Shown in pieces: positions 52,952 through 62,103 of a stretch of DNA of 64,000 nucleotides (positions are counted from its first letter, which is position 1; each line of letters starts with the position of its first letter). The DNA comes from Anaerolineae bacterium (GTDB lineage Bacteria; Chloroflexota; Anaerolineae; Aggregatilineales; Phototrophicaceae): contig JAJEBY010000002.1 in assembly GCA_022822305.1 (NCBI GenBank), positions 62,001 through 126,000 of the forward strand, read 5' to 3'. Below the pieces are notes generated by a model, which saw nothing but the letters and a program-made list of their open reading frames with translations, was not told the DNA's origin and did not search any database. Position numbers and translations under genes: made by a program.

Positions 52952-54148
52952 TCACTCGCCGCTCATGCGCTGATAGAAGACGAATTCGTGCTCAGGCAGC
53001 AATTCTGGATGTAAGATGGCGACCAGATCTTGCAGGATCTGATGCGGATTGGTCACGCCCCATTCATAGTAGTTGTTGCCGCCGTTGGCATTCTCGTCAC
53101 GATTGTTGTTCCAGACATCGCCGCGCTCAACGGCTGCGAAATCGCCAAAGCGTTCGTCCAGCGCCAACAGGCCGGTCATACTGCTGACACCGAAAGTCTC
53201 GATCAACCAGACATCCGCGTCCAATCCGCCTTCATAGACGACTTCGAAACTAAATCCCTGGCTGGCTGCCGAGCCTTCTTCCGCCAGCAACATATTGCCA
53301 CCGGCGTCGCGAATCAGCTGCCCGACATAGGTATCAGCGCCCGGGATGAACCAGGCGTCGGCGTAATCCAGGAAGGAATTGATCAGCACATCAGGTCGAT
53401 CGGCTGCCGGCACAGTTGCCGCCAGCGCTTGCGCGGCCTCGTAAGCCTCGGCGATTTCATCGTAGAGCGCGGAGGCTTCCGCTTCCAGGTTATAGAAGAG
53501 CGCGGTGAACTTCAGCCATTCCGCTCGACCCAGGGGCGAGAGTTCGCGCCAGCTGGCGTCAAGCGCGGTGAAGACGCCGGCCTCCAAAAGCACCGGATGT
53601 GCATCAGTGGCGGGATTGAAGCCGTAACTCATGACCAGATCGGGTTCCAGGTTCAGCACTTGTTCGATGTTGATGCCCGCGCCAAAGCCAATCTCGGCGA
53701 TGCGGCCGTCGGCTACAGCCGCGATTACCTCGGGCGTGCTGATATAGAAGGCGCTATCGACGCCGACCAGATGATGCAACAGACCGAGTTGGGACAACGC
53801 GGGCAACTGTGTAGTGGAGAGCGTGATCAAGTCGCCAGCGGGCACATCAATGAATTGCGCGCCCTCAGCGAAATCGCTGGCGTGTGGCGGCGGCGTGCCG
53901 CATTGCACGAGCACGTATTCAAAGCTCGGCGCCCCGTCAAAAGCGTCGGAGACGCGCAGGACTTTGTAGTTGTCGAAATAATCGATGCTGAAGGTAGCGG
54001 CTTCAATGATCTCGACTTTGTCGGGAAAGTAGTCGACATCGGCGGCGTAATCGGTCACGCAGCCTTCCGTCAGGTTAGAATCCCGCGCCGAGGCCGGCAT
54101 CAGGACAAGCAGGGCGATGATGATGGGTACAAGACGTGAGGCTTTCAT
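52952..54148 (-). CDS. btuF: Corrinoid-type ABC substrate-binding protein
   Basis: A 398-residue PBP-II (FepB/BtuF) binding protein. The signal peptide is KASRLVPIIIALLVLMPASA. EIIEAATFSIDYFDNYKVLR opens the fold, LEPDLVMSYGFN is the usual end of the first lobe, and VTNPHQILQDLVAILHPELL closes it. At 54148 the ATG has GGAGGG nine bases upstream. Length is greater than E. coli BtuF (about 266). The upstream cobalamin riboswitch supports a corrinoid ligand. Confidence 0.88.
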   Translation of the reverse strand: MKASRLVPIIIALLVLMPASARDSNLTEGCVTDYAADVDYFPDKVEIIEAATFSIDYFDNYKVLRVSDAFDGAPSFEYVLVQCGTPPPHASDFAEGAQFIDVPAGDLITLSTTQLPALSQLGLLHHLVGVDSAFYISTPEVIAAVADGRIAEIGFGAGINIEQVLNLEPDLVMSYGFNPATDAHPVLLEAGVFTALDASWRELSPLGRAEWLKFTALFYNLEAEASALYDEIAEAYEAAQALAATVPAADRPDVLINSFLDYADAWFIPGADTYVGQLIRDAGGNMLLAEEGSAASQGFSFEVVYEGGLDADVWLIETFGVSSMTGLLALDERFGDFAAVERGDVWNNNRDENANGGNNYYEWGVTNPHQILQDLVAILHPELLPEHEFVFYQRMSGE

Positions 54149-54205
54149 TTGGCATATCCCTCCTTCAGGATTGAGGAGGAAACGGGGCAGGTTAGATATT
54201 GCATC

Positions 54206-54227
54206 AAAAAAGCCCACCGGGATGGGC
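54206..54227 (-). terminator. Intrinsic terminator of the cobalamin riboswitch
   Basis: On the minus strand GCCCA (54227-54223) and TGGGC (54216-54212) close a short stem with a six-base loop, followed by TTTTTT (54211-54206). It lies between aptamer and btuF start codon. Confidence 0.8.
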
Positions 54228-54283
54228 GGGCATGTTTGTCACTAACCACGCTCGTCTCCCTTTTGACGCGAAAGATTCACGAG

Positions 54284-54410
54284 CTAAGCTTCTGGCAGGA
54301 ATTCGGACTTCTGATAGAGCGATCAGTTACCGTTGCGCGACAGTGTCGGACTTGCACCGACTTTCCCTCGAGGCGCCGAACATCCGGGTTCTGGCACGCC
54401 TGAAGCTTAG
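54284..54410 (-). promoter_or_regulatory. Cobalamin riboswitch aptamer
   Basis: The minus-strand RNA has P1 CTAAGCTTC (54410-54402) paired with GAAGCTTAG (54292-54284), the conserved core GGGAAAGTCGGTGCAAGTCC, then GACACTGTCGCGCAACGGTA, and the closing AGTCCGAATTCCTGCC, all hallmarks of the cobalamin family. Between aptamer and terminator GCTCGT and ACGAGC could form an alternative stem. Ligand binding is expected to promote termination and lower expression of the uptake operon. Confidence 0.92.
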
Positions 54411-54428
54411 AACTATGTAGATGAGCCG

Positions 54429-54457
54429 AGCGTAACACGATTTCGCGGCGGTGTCAA
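54429..54457 (-). promoter_or_regulatory. Promoter of the riboswitch and btuFCD-cobO operon
   Basis: On the minus strand TTGACA (54457-54452), 17-base spacer, TACGCT (54434-54429). Transcription would begin near 54422, just before the aptamer. Confidence 0.7.
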
Positions 54458-54478
54458 ACGCGACCGAATTTGTACAAA

Positions 54479-54769
54479 TCAGCGCGTTCGAGATTTGCGC
54501 CAATTGTCTATGCGGACGATAGTCAAAGGGAGAAGGACCAGCAGCGCGATCAGCGCCAGGAAGAGCGGCAGGTCTTGCGCGATCACGTTCAACAAGAAGA
54601 CGACGCCAAGGCTGAGCAATGTGAAAGCGAGCGTGATTGCCGGGTTGCCTTTGAGCGTGTGATCGCTCGACAGCGGCACTTCTTTATCGCGCATGATGAG
54701 GAATGCGGCCGGCATCAAGCTGATACCGGCGAACAAGCTCAAGGCGGAAATGAGGGTTTCTTCACCCAT
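54479..54769 (-). CDS. Small three-helix membrane protein
   Basis: A 96-residue hydrophobic protein with about three membrane segments (about 5-25, 44-65 and 67-86) and a basic C-terminus (NWRKSRTR). No recognised family. It begins about 15 bases after the Gfo/Idh gene stop on the same strand and ends just before the riboswitch promoter. Probably last in the reductase operon. Confidence 0.55.
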   Translation of the reverse strand: MGEETLISALSLFAGISLMPAAFLIMRDKEVPLSSDHTLKGNPAITLAFTLLSLGVVFLLNVIAQDLPLFLALIALLVLLPLTIVRIDNWRKSRTR

Positions 54770-54784
54770 CAGCGCGGGAACTCG

Positions 54785-55777
54785 TCACTCTGCCTCGAAG
54801 GGATAGCGCAGGCCCCAGATGACGCGTATCCGATCCAGCGTTTCGATGATGGCGAGGGTCTCGTCCAGCGGCATGGCCGGGCTCTCGGTCAATCCGGCGC
54901 GCAAGCAGCGCCCAACCTCGGCCGCCTCGAAATGAAATCCGAAACCATCAAAGTCAAAGATCATTCGCTCGGGCGGTTTACCGGCTATGCAGAGTGTCAG
55001 TTCGCGCGGATGCCACCAATCCGGCATGGCGATATAGCCCTTGGTACCCATGATCCGCGCTTCGTTGGGCGTATTCAAGCGGATGGATGCGGTCAAGGTC
55101 GCCAGTTCATAGTCGCTGTATTTGAACACGGTCGCCGAGAGTTCGTCGACGCCGGTCTCGCCCAAAGCCGCAGTGCTCAGGATTTCCGCGGGCTGTCTGC
55201 CGAAGACCATAGATGCCAGCTGGGCGTTGTAGCAGCCGACATCGAGCAGAGCGCCGCCTGCCAGATCCGGATTGAACAAGCGCGACTCGGGCGCGATCGT
55301 CTCCACGCGAAAGCCGAAATCGACTTGCAGGAGCATGACATCGCCGATGATGTTATCCGCGAGCAGCTCACGCAATTTGACCGTCGCCGGGAAATAGCGC
55401 GACCAAAAGGCATCCATCAGAAAGAGGTTGTTTTGGCGCGCCCGGTCGATCATCGCCGCCGCCTGGTCGCGATTGACGGCGAAGGGTTTCTCGCAGAGCA
55501 CGGGCTTGCCTGCATCGAGGCACATCAAGGTATTGGGCAGATGATAGGGATGCGGTGTGCCGATATATATCACATCGACATTAGGATCGTCCGCCAGAGC
55601 CTCGTATCTGCCGTAGCATTTGGTTGCGCCATGTTCTGCGCCAAAGGCATCGGCCTTTTTCTGGGAGCGCGAGGCGACAGCGTAGACCTCGGCATCCGGC
55701 GTCTGAGCCAGGCCTTCGGCAAATCTGCCGGTATTCCAGCCCAAGCCCAGCAATCCCCACCGTATGACGTCGCTCAT
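54785..55777 (-). CDS. Gfo/Idh/MocA-family oxidoreductase
   Basis: A 330-residue NAD(P)-dependent sugar or polyol dehydrogenase. The Rossmann start is RWGLLGLGWNTGRFAEGL; VIYIGTPHPYHLPNTLMCLD and the catalytic-site CEKPFAVN follow. The C-terminal beta sheet has GALLDVGCYNAQLA. Its ATG overlaps the stop of the aldo-keto reductase by four bases. Together they suggest sequential oxidoreduction of a sugar or inositol-like compound, which is inference. Confidence 0.88.
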   Translation of the reverse strand: MSDVIRWGLLGLGWNTGRFAEGLAQTPDAEVYAVASRSQKKADAFGAEHGATKCYGRYEALADDPNVDVIYIGTPHPYHLPNTLMCLDAGKPVLCEKPFAVNRDQAAAMIDRARQNNLFLMDAFWSRYFPATVKLRELLADNIIGDVMLLQVDFGFRVETIAPESRLFNPDLAGGALLDVGCYNAQLASMVFGRQPAEILSTAALGETGVDELSATVFKYSDYELATLTASIRLNTPNEARIMGTKGYIAMPDWWHPRELTLCIAGKPPERMIFDFDGFGFHFEAAEVGRCLRAGLTESPAMPLDETLAIIETLDRIRVIWGLRYPFEAE

Positions 55778-56751
55778 GCCGGTTTCTCCTCCAGTTTCAT
55801 TTCGAGCCAGGCGATTTCCGCGTTGTTAAGTTTGATATCGGCGGCCGCGGCATTGACAGCGATTTCGTCGACTTGCCAATTGGCGATGATGGCGTGATAG
55901 CGTTGATTGCTGTTCAGCACGTAAGCCACGGCAATCTGGGCGGGCGCGACGCCTCTGTCCTCCGCTAGCGCCAAGACGCGATCAAGCCGCCGGAAATTAC
56001 TCTCGTAGGCGTAGGCGCCGATTGAATTGACGGCATAGTAGTCCGTGAAATTATCGAGATTGTCGCGGCGGAAAGCGCCGGTCAGGAAGCCTCCGGCCAG
56101 GCTCGACCAGGTGAAAAGCGAGATGTCGTTTTCATCGTACCAGGCGCGGTCGGCTTTGCCAGCGTCGCCGCTGACGCTAATGCAGCCGGGCCAGGGTTCC
56201 TTGATCATTTCGGCGACGCTGAATTGCGGGCTGCTGACGGTGAAAGGCGCTCTGCCGTTGGCGGCGGCATAATAATTGGCGGCTTTGACACGATCGGCGC
56301 GCCAATTGGAGCCGCCGTAGACGCCGATGAGACCCTGGGATCGGAATTCGTCGAGCACATCAACAATCTCGTCGACCGGCCGATGGGGGCTGTCGCGATG
56401 CAGCATATAGATCTCGACGTGGTCCGTGCCCAACCGCTCCAAGGATTCTTCCAGATCGCGGCGGATGTACTCAGGCGCAACGCGATCAGGCTCGCCCTCG
56501 TAGGGATGCGCGCCTTTGGTCAATATCACGACTTGGTCGCGCAGTCCGCGAGCACTGATCCAGGCGCCTAGCTCCTTTTCGCAGACCCCGGCGCCATATC
56601 CATGCGCGGTATCGAAAGTGGTATAGCCGTTCTCGAATAAGGCGTCCAGCAAGCGAAAGTTGCCATCGCGGTCTTCCGCGGTCAACATCACCGTGCCTTG
56701 AGCCAGGCGCGCCACCGGTTTGTTTATCCCGTCAATATTGCTGTAGCGCAT
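55774..56751 (-). CDS. Aldo/keto reductase
   Basis: A 325-residue TIM-barrel oxidoreductase. Expected catalytic residues are in YTTFDTAHGYGAGVCEKELG (Asp, Tyr), VVILTKGAHP (Lys) and YMLHRDSPHRP (His). ISLFTWSSLAGGFLTGAF and VAYVLNSNQRYHAII are NADPH-site segments. AAAGGGA precedes the ATG and TATACT (minus, 56818-56813) may be a -10. It overlaps the following Gfo/Idh gene by four bases. Confidence 0.88.
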   Translation of the reverse strand: MRYSNIDGINKPVARLAQGTVMLTAEDRDGNFRLLDALFENGYTTFDTAHGYGAGVCEKELGAWISARGLRDQVVILTKGAHPYEGEPDRVAPEYIRRDLEESLERLGTDHVEIYMLHRDSPHRPVDEIVDVLDEFRSQGLIGVYGGSNWRADRVKAANYYAAANGRAPFTVSSPQFSVAEMIKEPWPGCISVSGDAGKADRAWYDENDISLFTWSSLAGGFLTGAFRRDNLDNFTDYYAVNSIGAYAYESNFRRLDRVLALAEDRGVAPAQIAVAYVLNSNQRYHAIIANWQVDEIAVNAAAADIKLNNAEIAWLEMKLEEKPA

Positions 56752-56871
56752 GGATCAATTCCCTTTCGGTACGGGCAGTATTTTAGCGTATGGAGCGTAA
56801 CTGGGCAGTGGCAGTATAACCAAGTAAGCAGTGCGAATCTTGGAAACGCCGATTACCTACCCCATCCCCCG

Positions 56872-56897
56872 CCCTTCCCCGAATCATCAGGGAAGGG
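56872..56897. other. C/G-rich hairpin between aldo/keto reductase and ftsK
   Basis: CCCTTCCC (56872-56879) pairs with GGGAAGGG (56890-56897). It lies in the 355-base gap (56752-57106) between the AKR start and the ftsK end; the gap shows no gene. It may be part of ftsK transcript termination, or a dispersed element; there is no T-run. Confidence 0.4.
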
Positions 56898-57106
56898 TGA
56901 CTCGATGTTGAATTTGGAGCGTTCCACAGATGTTGCATAATTGAGGCGGTGCCATTGGCGATTGTACGTCAAGACTTTTGCCTGGCGGCGCGCTCGCGGC
57001 ATCGTCGACTGGTTGCCATTTGACGGTCAGTTTTGATGGGCAATGGCGCGGATTTGGGGCGCACTAGAGCGCGCGTGCCACGGCCAGGCAAGCTGTGCGC
57101 TTCAAG

Positions 57107-60100
57107 CTATTTTTCCGGCAAGACATCGCGCGGTTTGGAGCTGCCTTCTTTGGGCGGACCGACGACGCCGCGTTCTTCCATCATGTCGACCAGGCGCGCG
57201 GCCCGCGTATAACCGATGCGCAGGCGCCGCTGCAGCAGGGAAATCGAGGCTTTGTCCAAGCGCCGTACCATGTCGACGGCAGTCTGGTATAGCTCATCTT
57301 CTTGCGGATCGGGGTTGCCGGTCTTGCCTTCAACCGCCATGCCGCTCATGTCGCGCTGTGAGGACATATCCCAGAATGCGTGCTGCCCCGGTGATTCTTC
57401 AGCAGAAGCGTCTTGATTGCCGGTCGCGACCGGTCGCTTGCCCAACGGCACCGCCGGCATATCGATGGGTTTGACCGCTTCCAGGCCGTAATTCTGCATC
57501 TTCCAGAAGCGGTTGATGACATTGATCTCTTCGTCGGAGACAAATACGCCTTGCATGCGCAGCGGCGCCGGCGCATCGCCGGAAAGATAGAGCATATCGC
57601 CTTTGCCCAGCAGGCGTTCGGCGCCGGGCTGATCCAGGATGACGCGGCTGTCGACGCTGCCGGCCACGGCGAAGGCGATGCGGGCCGGGAAGTTGGCTTT
57701 GATCAAACCGGTGACGACATCGACCGACGGGCGCTGCGTTGCTATTACCAGATGGATGCCAGTGGCGCGCGCCAGCGCCGCAATCCGCGAAATCGAGCGC
57801 TCGGTCTCGTCCGGCGCCATCATCATCAGGTCTGCCAATTCGTCGATGATCACCACGATATACGGCATGGGCGGGTCAGTCGGCTCAAGGATGCTGTTGT
57901 AATCGATTATATTGCGCGCGCCGGCCCGGCTGAACTTCTTATAGCGCGCATCCATTTCTCGCGTGACCCAGCGCAACACGCCGACGATCCGTTCCAGCTC
58001 GACCACCACGGGCGATACCAAATGCGGCAAGCCATTGTAGCCGGTCAATTCCACGCGCTTGGGATCGACCATGATGAACTTGACCTCGTCGGGCGTGCAA
58101 TTGGCCAGCATGCTGATGATGATGGCGTTGATGCATTTGGATTTGCCGGAACCGGTTGTGCCGGCAATCAGCAGATGGGGCATCTGGGAGAGATCCGCGG
58201 ATATGGGCGCGCCATCGACGGACTTTCCCAGGGCGATGGCCAGGGGCGAATCAATGCGCTGGAAACCGCGCGACTCCATGACATCGCGCAGGCTGACCAT
58301 GGCCGATTCCGGGTTGGGCACTTCGATGCCGACATAACCCTTGCCGGGCACCGGCGCTTCCACTCGGATCGATTTGGCGCCCAGCGCCAGCTGCAGGTCT
58401 TTGTCCAGTTGGGCGATGGCGCTGACTTTGACGCGATTGCGTTTGCCCGCGCGTGACGTCAGGTAATCCGGCTCGACTCCAAACTGCGTGATTACGGGCC
58501 CGGTATTCAATTCCACTACGCGTCCAGGCGCGCCAAAACTCGCCAGCGTGTCTTCGATAATTTGGGCATGATGCAGCAAAACTTCCTCGTCCATTTCGCC
58601 GGTCGAGCCGCCGGATAGCAGCTCGCGGTAGTCCGGCAGCTGCCACGAGACGAGCGATCGCGATTGGTTGACCGGCCCGGTTGAGACTGGTTCGGCAACT
58701 GCATCTGGCGCGCTTTCCGGCATCTCATCGTCCGCCGGCGGACCGTATCGTTTGGCGGCTTCGATCATGACTTGATCCGGCAACTCTTCTTCGTCGTCCA
58801 CCGCTTTGATCGGCTGGGGCGAGTCTTCCGCTGCTGGTGACGATTCCGGGTCAATGGCTTGGGCTAATTCTGGGGATGCTTGAACGGGCTCGCTCGTTTT
58901 TTCAGATGCCGCAGTGGGCGCCTTATCGTCAAGGGTCTGATTTATTTCGGGTGATTCCTCGGACGGAACTGATGCTGTCAGGTCCGGCGGCTGAGCAATT
59001 GTCTCGCGGTCTTGAACCGGAGCGACAGCCGGCGGTGGACTGCCGTTGCCCCGGGCAGGCGGCGGTTCAGGCGGCTCGCTCCTGGACGGCTGCGCGCGCC
59101 AATCGGGATTGAATTGCGGCCGCGGAATGACACGCCAAGATGATTCGGTCGTCGCCGGTCGACTAACGGGCCTCGTCGGGCGCGCTGCGGGTTTCATCGC
59201 CGCCGCAGTCATGGGCGTCGGGCGATCAGCAACCGGCAGCGCGGCTTCGTCGCCGTTTCCGCGATTGAATAGACGTCCGAAAATACCGCTGCCGCTGGCT
59301 TGCAGGTTGTTTGACAGGCCAGAGGCAAGCTCAACCTTTTCGAATTCATCTTCCGTACCTTGGCCGAATCGCCGCGAAATCAAGCCGCGCAAGCGCGTTG
59401 GTATGGGCATGGTCTCGCCGCTGGGCTCGGGCAGCGCGGGCGTCGCCTGGACCGAGCCGGGCAGCTTGGCGGGCGCAGGTTTGGAGACGTGCAAATGCGC
59501 CTCCTGGTTTGCCAGCGCCATCTGCTGCTCCGCCTGCAAACGCCGCGACCGTCGAGCGGCCGCTTGCTGCGCCATTTTGCCGCGGACGCCGCGCGCGAAT
59601 CCAATCGCAACAACCGTGATCTCCGCCATGGACATGCGCGTGGTCATCATCGCTGCGAACGTCAATAGCATCAGGGCGATGATGAAGCCGCCAACTTCGG
59701 TCAGATTGTTGACCAGCGCCAGATAAAACCAAGCGCCGACAAATCCGCCGCCGCGCCCGCTCTGATAAGAGTTTTGCGCCAGAACGCGAACACAATCCTC
59801 CTGGCAGCGCCCCACAGTCGCGATGAACTGAGCATAACTGAAAGATTCTAGAAACTGGAAAAGTGTCAGGATGCCGAGAAAGGCCAAGGCGACTCCTGCC
59901 AAGCGGATTGGATCAACCGTCGGCGCTTGATCGCCGAAGTGACGAATGATGAGCCACATGCCGATCGCGAACATGGCCAGCGGCACGGCCAACGCGCCCC
60001 ATCCCAGCAGTTGACCGATCAGATTATTGATGGCGCTGATGGCGGCTTGCTCACGAGAAAGGGCGCTGAAAAACAGCACAATCGCGCCGAATACCAGCCC

Positions 60101-60895
60101 CACGCCGATCAGGTCCAACTTGCGATCCAAATCAAGCCAGTCATTGCTTTTGAAGATCGGCGCTTTGCTCTTTTTCCCTTGCTCGTCAGATTTCTTGCTG
60201 ACGGTCTTCTTACCAGGAGCGTTTCTGGATGATTGCGTCGATGGCAAGTCCGGGCGCGCGCCCCGTGTTTCGCCACGGCTGGCGCCGAAGGCGGCGCGTA
60301 TCGATTGCCGCGTATCGCGACTGTCAGCGGGCTTGCCGGATTTTGCTACGCTGCGCGGTTTCTCGTTATCATTTGCCGGATTGCCGGGACGGATCCGCTC
60401 GCTTAGCTTGCCGAAACCGCGCGCGACCACAGCAAATCGCGACGGTCTTTGTTCTATGGAGACGGGGGCCGCGGATTTCTTCGCGCTGTTCTGTGTATTG
60501 CCGCGACGGAAGCGACCGCGCAGTTTGGGGAAACGTCGCTTGCCGGCTTGAGGCGCCGTGGCGCTGTCAGCATGCTTGGGATTGGCGGCCTTGCCCTTCA
60601 ACCGAGGTTCGTGTTTATGACCTCTTGGGCTCTTGGGGCTCGACGCTGCAGCCGGATTGGATTGCTTGCCCTGCTTTTTTGACCGGCGATGAGGCTCCCG
60701 CCGCGACTGCTCTGGCGCGGCGAAACTGGCTTCATGTGCTGGCGACGAGTCTGGCGGGTCGGAAGCTGAATCGCCCCCGCGACGCGTACCACTGGCGCCC
60801 AACACATTGCGGAGCGCACGTCCTTTCGCGCTGTAGTCGTCTGGATCGAAGTATTCGTCGTCGTCGATATATTCGGGCTCGTCGCGGATAGCCAT
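57107..60895 (-). CDS. ftsK: FtsK/SpoIIIE-type DNA translocase
   Basis: A 1262-residue chromosome-segregation motor. Residues 1-245 are a basic, low-complexity region. About four membrane helices lie at 255-430. A second disordered Pro/Glu-rich linker (about 450-745) follows. The motor has the Walker A GTTGSGKS (about 910) and Walker B IDELADLMMM, with MVDPKRVELTGYNGLPH. The C-terminus (ELYQTAVDMVRRLDKASISL to the end) is the gamma winged-helix DNA-reading domain. The protein is longer than a typical FtsK (about 800), because of its two long disordered regions. Confidence 0.93.
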   Translation of the reverse strand: MAIRDEPEYIDDDEYFDPDDYSAKGRALRNVLGASGTRRGGDSASDPPDSSPAHEASFAAPEQSRREPHRRSKKQGKQSNPAAASSPKSPRGHKHEPRLKGKAANPKHADSATAPQAGKRRFPKLRGRFRRGNTQNSAKKSAAPVSIEQRPSRFAVVARGFGKLSERIRPGNPANDNEKPRSVAKSGKPADSRDTRQSIRAAFGASRGETRGARPDLPSTQSSRNAPGKKTVSKKSDEQGKKSKAPIFKSNDWLDLDRKLDLIGVGLVFGAIVLFFSALSREQAAISAINNLIGQLLGWGALAVPLAMFAIGMWLIIRHFGDQAPTVDPIRLAGVALAFLGILTLFQFLESFSYAQFIATVGRCQEDCVRVLAQNSYQSGRGGGFVGAWFYLALVNNLTEVGGFIIALMLLTFAAMMTTRMSMAEITVVAIGFARGVRGKMAQQAAARRSRRLQAEQQMALANQEAHLHVSKPAPAKLPGSVQATPALPEPSGETMPIPTRLRGLISRRFGQGTEDEFEKVELASGLSNNLQASGSGIFGRLFNRGNGDEAALPVADRPTPMTAAAMKPAARPTRPVSRPATTESSWRVIPRPQFNPDWRAQPSRSEPPEPPPARGNGSPPPAVAPVQDRETIAQPPDLTASVPSEESPEINQTLDDKAPTAASEKTSEPVQASPELAQAIDPESSPAAEDSPQPIKAVDDEEELPDQVMIEAAKRYGPPADDEMPESAPDAVAEPVSTGPVNQSRSLVSWQLPDYRELLSGGSTGEMDEEVLLHHAQIIEDTLASFGAPGRVVELNTGPVITQFGVEPDYLTSRAGKRNRVKVSAIAQLDKDLQLALGAKSIRVEAPVPGKGYVGIEVPNPESAMVSLRDVMESRGFQRIDSPLAIALGKSVDGAPISADLSQMPHLLIAGTTGSGKSKCINAIIISMLANCTPDEVKFIMVDPKRVELTGYNGLPHLVSPVVVELERIVGVLRWVTREMDARYKKFSRAGARNIIDYNSILEPTDPPMPYIVVIIDELADLMMMAPDETERSISRIAALARATGIHLVIATQRPSVDVVTGLIKANFPARIAFAVAGSVDSRVILDQPGAERLLGKGDMLYLSGDAPAPLRMQGVFVSDEEINVINRFWKMQNYGLEAVKPIDMPAVPLGKRPVATGNQDASAEESPGQHAFWDMSSQRDMSGMAVEGKTGNPDPQEDELYQTAVDMVRRLDKASISLLQRRLRIGYTRAARLVDMMEERGVVGPPKEGSSKPRDVLPEK

Positions 60896-61075
60896 GGTCC
60901 TACTCTCACGCTCGTCTGCTGAATCGGGCGTGCGTCCCCAGTGTGGTCACCCCCCAAAGCAAGAGCCACCACGTAAAAGCATACCACAATTTGCTGCGGT
61001 CAGCGAAAGCTACTAGAACAAACTTTCGCAGAGATGCCGGAGGCGTCAGTCAGGCGCTTGAAAGAATAGCCAAAG

Positions 61076-62050
61076 TCAGGCGGTCAGGACGATTTTGCCC
61101 ATGGCCCGTCGGTCCATGATTTCGCGCAGGGCGCGCGCGGCATCGTCCAGGGCAAAGGTTGTGCGCACGCGCGGCTGCAGTTTGCCTTCGGCGTACCATC
61201 GCAGCAGCTGCTGGAAGGACTTTTGAATGACTATCGGATCGTGCATCTGATAGGCGCCCCAAAATACGCCAACCAGCGATGCGTTCTTCAACAGAACGAT
61301 ATTGGCGGGCAAGGAGGGAATGCGGCCGCTGGCGAAACCGATAACAAGGTAGCGACCCTCCCAGGCGATGCGGCGAACAGCGGTATCAAAGAGGTCGCCG
61401 CCGACAGGATCGAAGATGACATCCGCGCCCTTGTCCAACGTCAGCGCCTTGATTTGCTGGCGAAGATCTTCAGCGCCATAGTTAATGGTTTCGTCTGCGC
61501 CTTGCTGAAGCGCAATTTGAAGCTTCTCGTCTGAACTGGCTGCTGCGATTACGCGCGCGCCCATGACTTTGCCGATCTCGACCGCCGCCAAGCCAACGCC
61601 ACCCGCCGCGCCCAACACCAGCAGCGTTTCGCCGGTTCGCAGCTGCGCTCGATGCGCCAAAGCGACATGCGCCGTGCCATAGGCCAGGGGAATGGCCGCG
61701 CCAACTTTGTAGGGCATATTGTCGGGCATAGGCAGCACGCTGGCTGCCGGGACTACGACCGCTTCCGCGAACCCGCCATACGTCATCGTCGCCATCACGC
61801 GATCGCCGATCCGCAGTCCTTCAACGCCCGCGCCCAGCTCGATGATGTCGCCCGCGACCTCCAGCCCGGGACTGAAAGGCAAGGGTGGCTTGAACTGGTA
61901 TAAGCCCTGAATCATGAGCAGATCGGGGAAGTTAACTCCACAAGCGCGCACGCCGATCTTGACCGTGCCCGGCACGGTTGAAGGGCTTGCGATATCTGCT
62001 ATGACGAGCGATTCTGGCGCTCCGAACTGTACACAGTGGACGGCTTTCAT
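61076..62050 (-). CDS. Zinc-independent NADPH:quinone oxidoreductase (MDR family)
   Basis: A 324-residue medium-chain reductase. GIRACGVNFPDLLMIQGLY-type segment (VRACGVNFPDLLMIQGLY), FSPGLEVAGDIIELG, and the NADPH motif LVLGAAGGVGLAAVEIGKVM are visible; zinc-ligand cysteines of alcohol dehydrogenases are absent. It is probably a QOR/quinone reductase-like enzyme acting on enones or quinones. It follows M42 aminopeptidase on the same strand about 50 bases downstream. Confidence 0.88.
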   Translation of the reverse strand: MKAVHCVQFGAPESLVIADIASPSTVPGTVKIGVRACGVNFPDLLMIQGLYQFKPPLPFSPGLEVAGDIIELGAGVEGLRIGDRVMATMTYGGFAEAVVVPAASVLPMPDNMPYKVGAAIPLAYGTAHVALAHRAQLRTGETLLVLGAAGGVGLAAVEIGKVMGARVIAAASSDEKLQIALQQGADETINYGAEDLRQQIKALTLDKGADVIFDPVGGDLFDTAVRRIAWEGRYLVIGFASGRIPSLPANIVLLKNASLVGVFWGAYQMHDPIVIQKSFQQLLRWYAEGKLQPRVRTTFALDDAARALREIMDRRAMGKIVLTA

Positions 62051-62103
62051 CGCAACGTTTGCCCCTCGGCGTTTGAGTGATCAACGGGCTGCGCGTGACG
62101 GAG

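Noticed and set aside
53030..54139. Plus-strand frame of 369 codons opposite btuF
   Set aside because: Antisense shadow; the minus strand has a clear signal peptide and PBP fold in the operon order.
54470..55897. Plus-strand frame of 475 codons
   Set aside because: Antisense to the Gfo/Idh gene and the small membrane protein; no recognisable protein pattern.
56830..56900. C/G-rich block as a repeat array
   Set aside because: Only one copy of the hairpin was seen in the window; retained as a low-confidence hairpin only.
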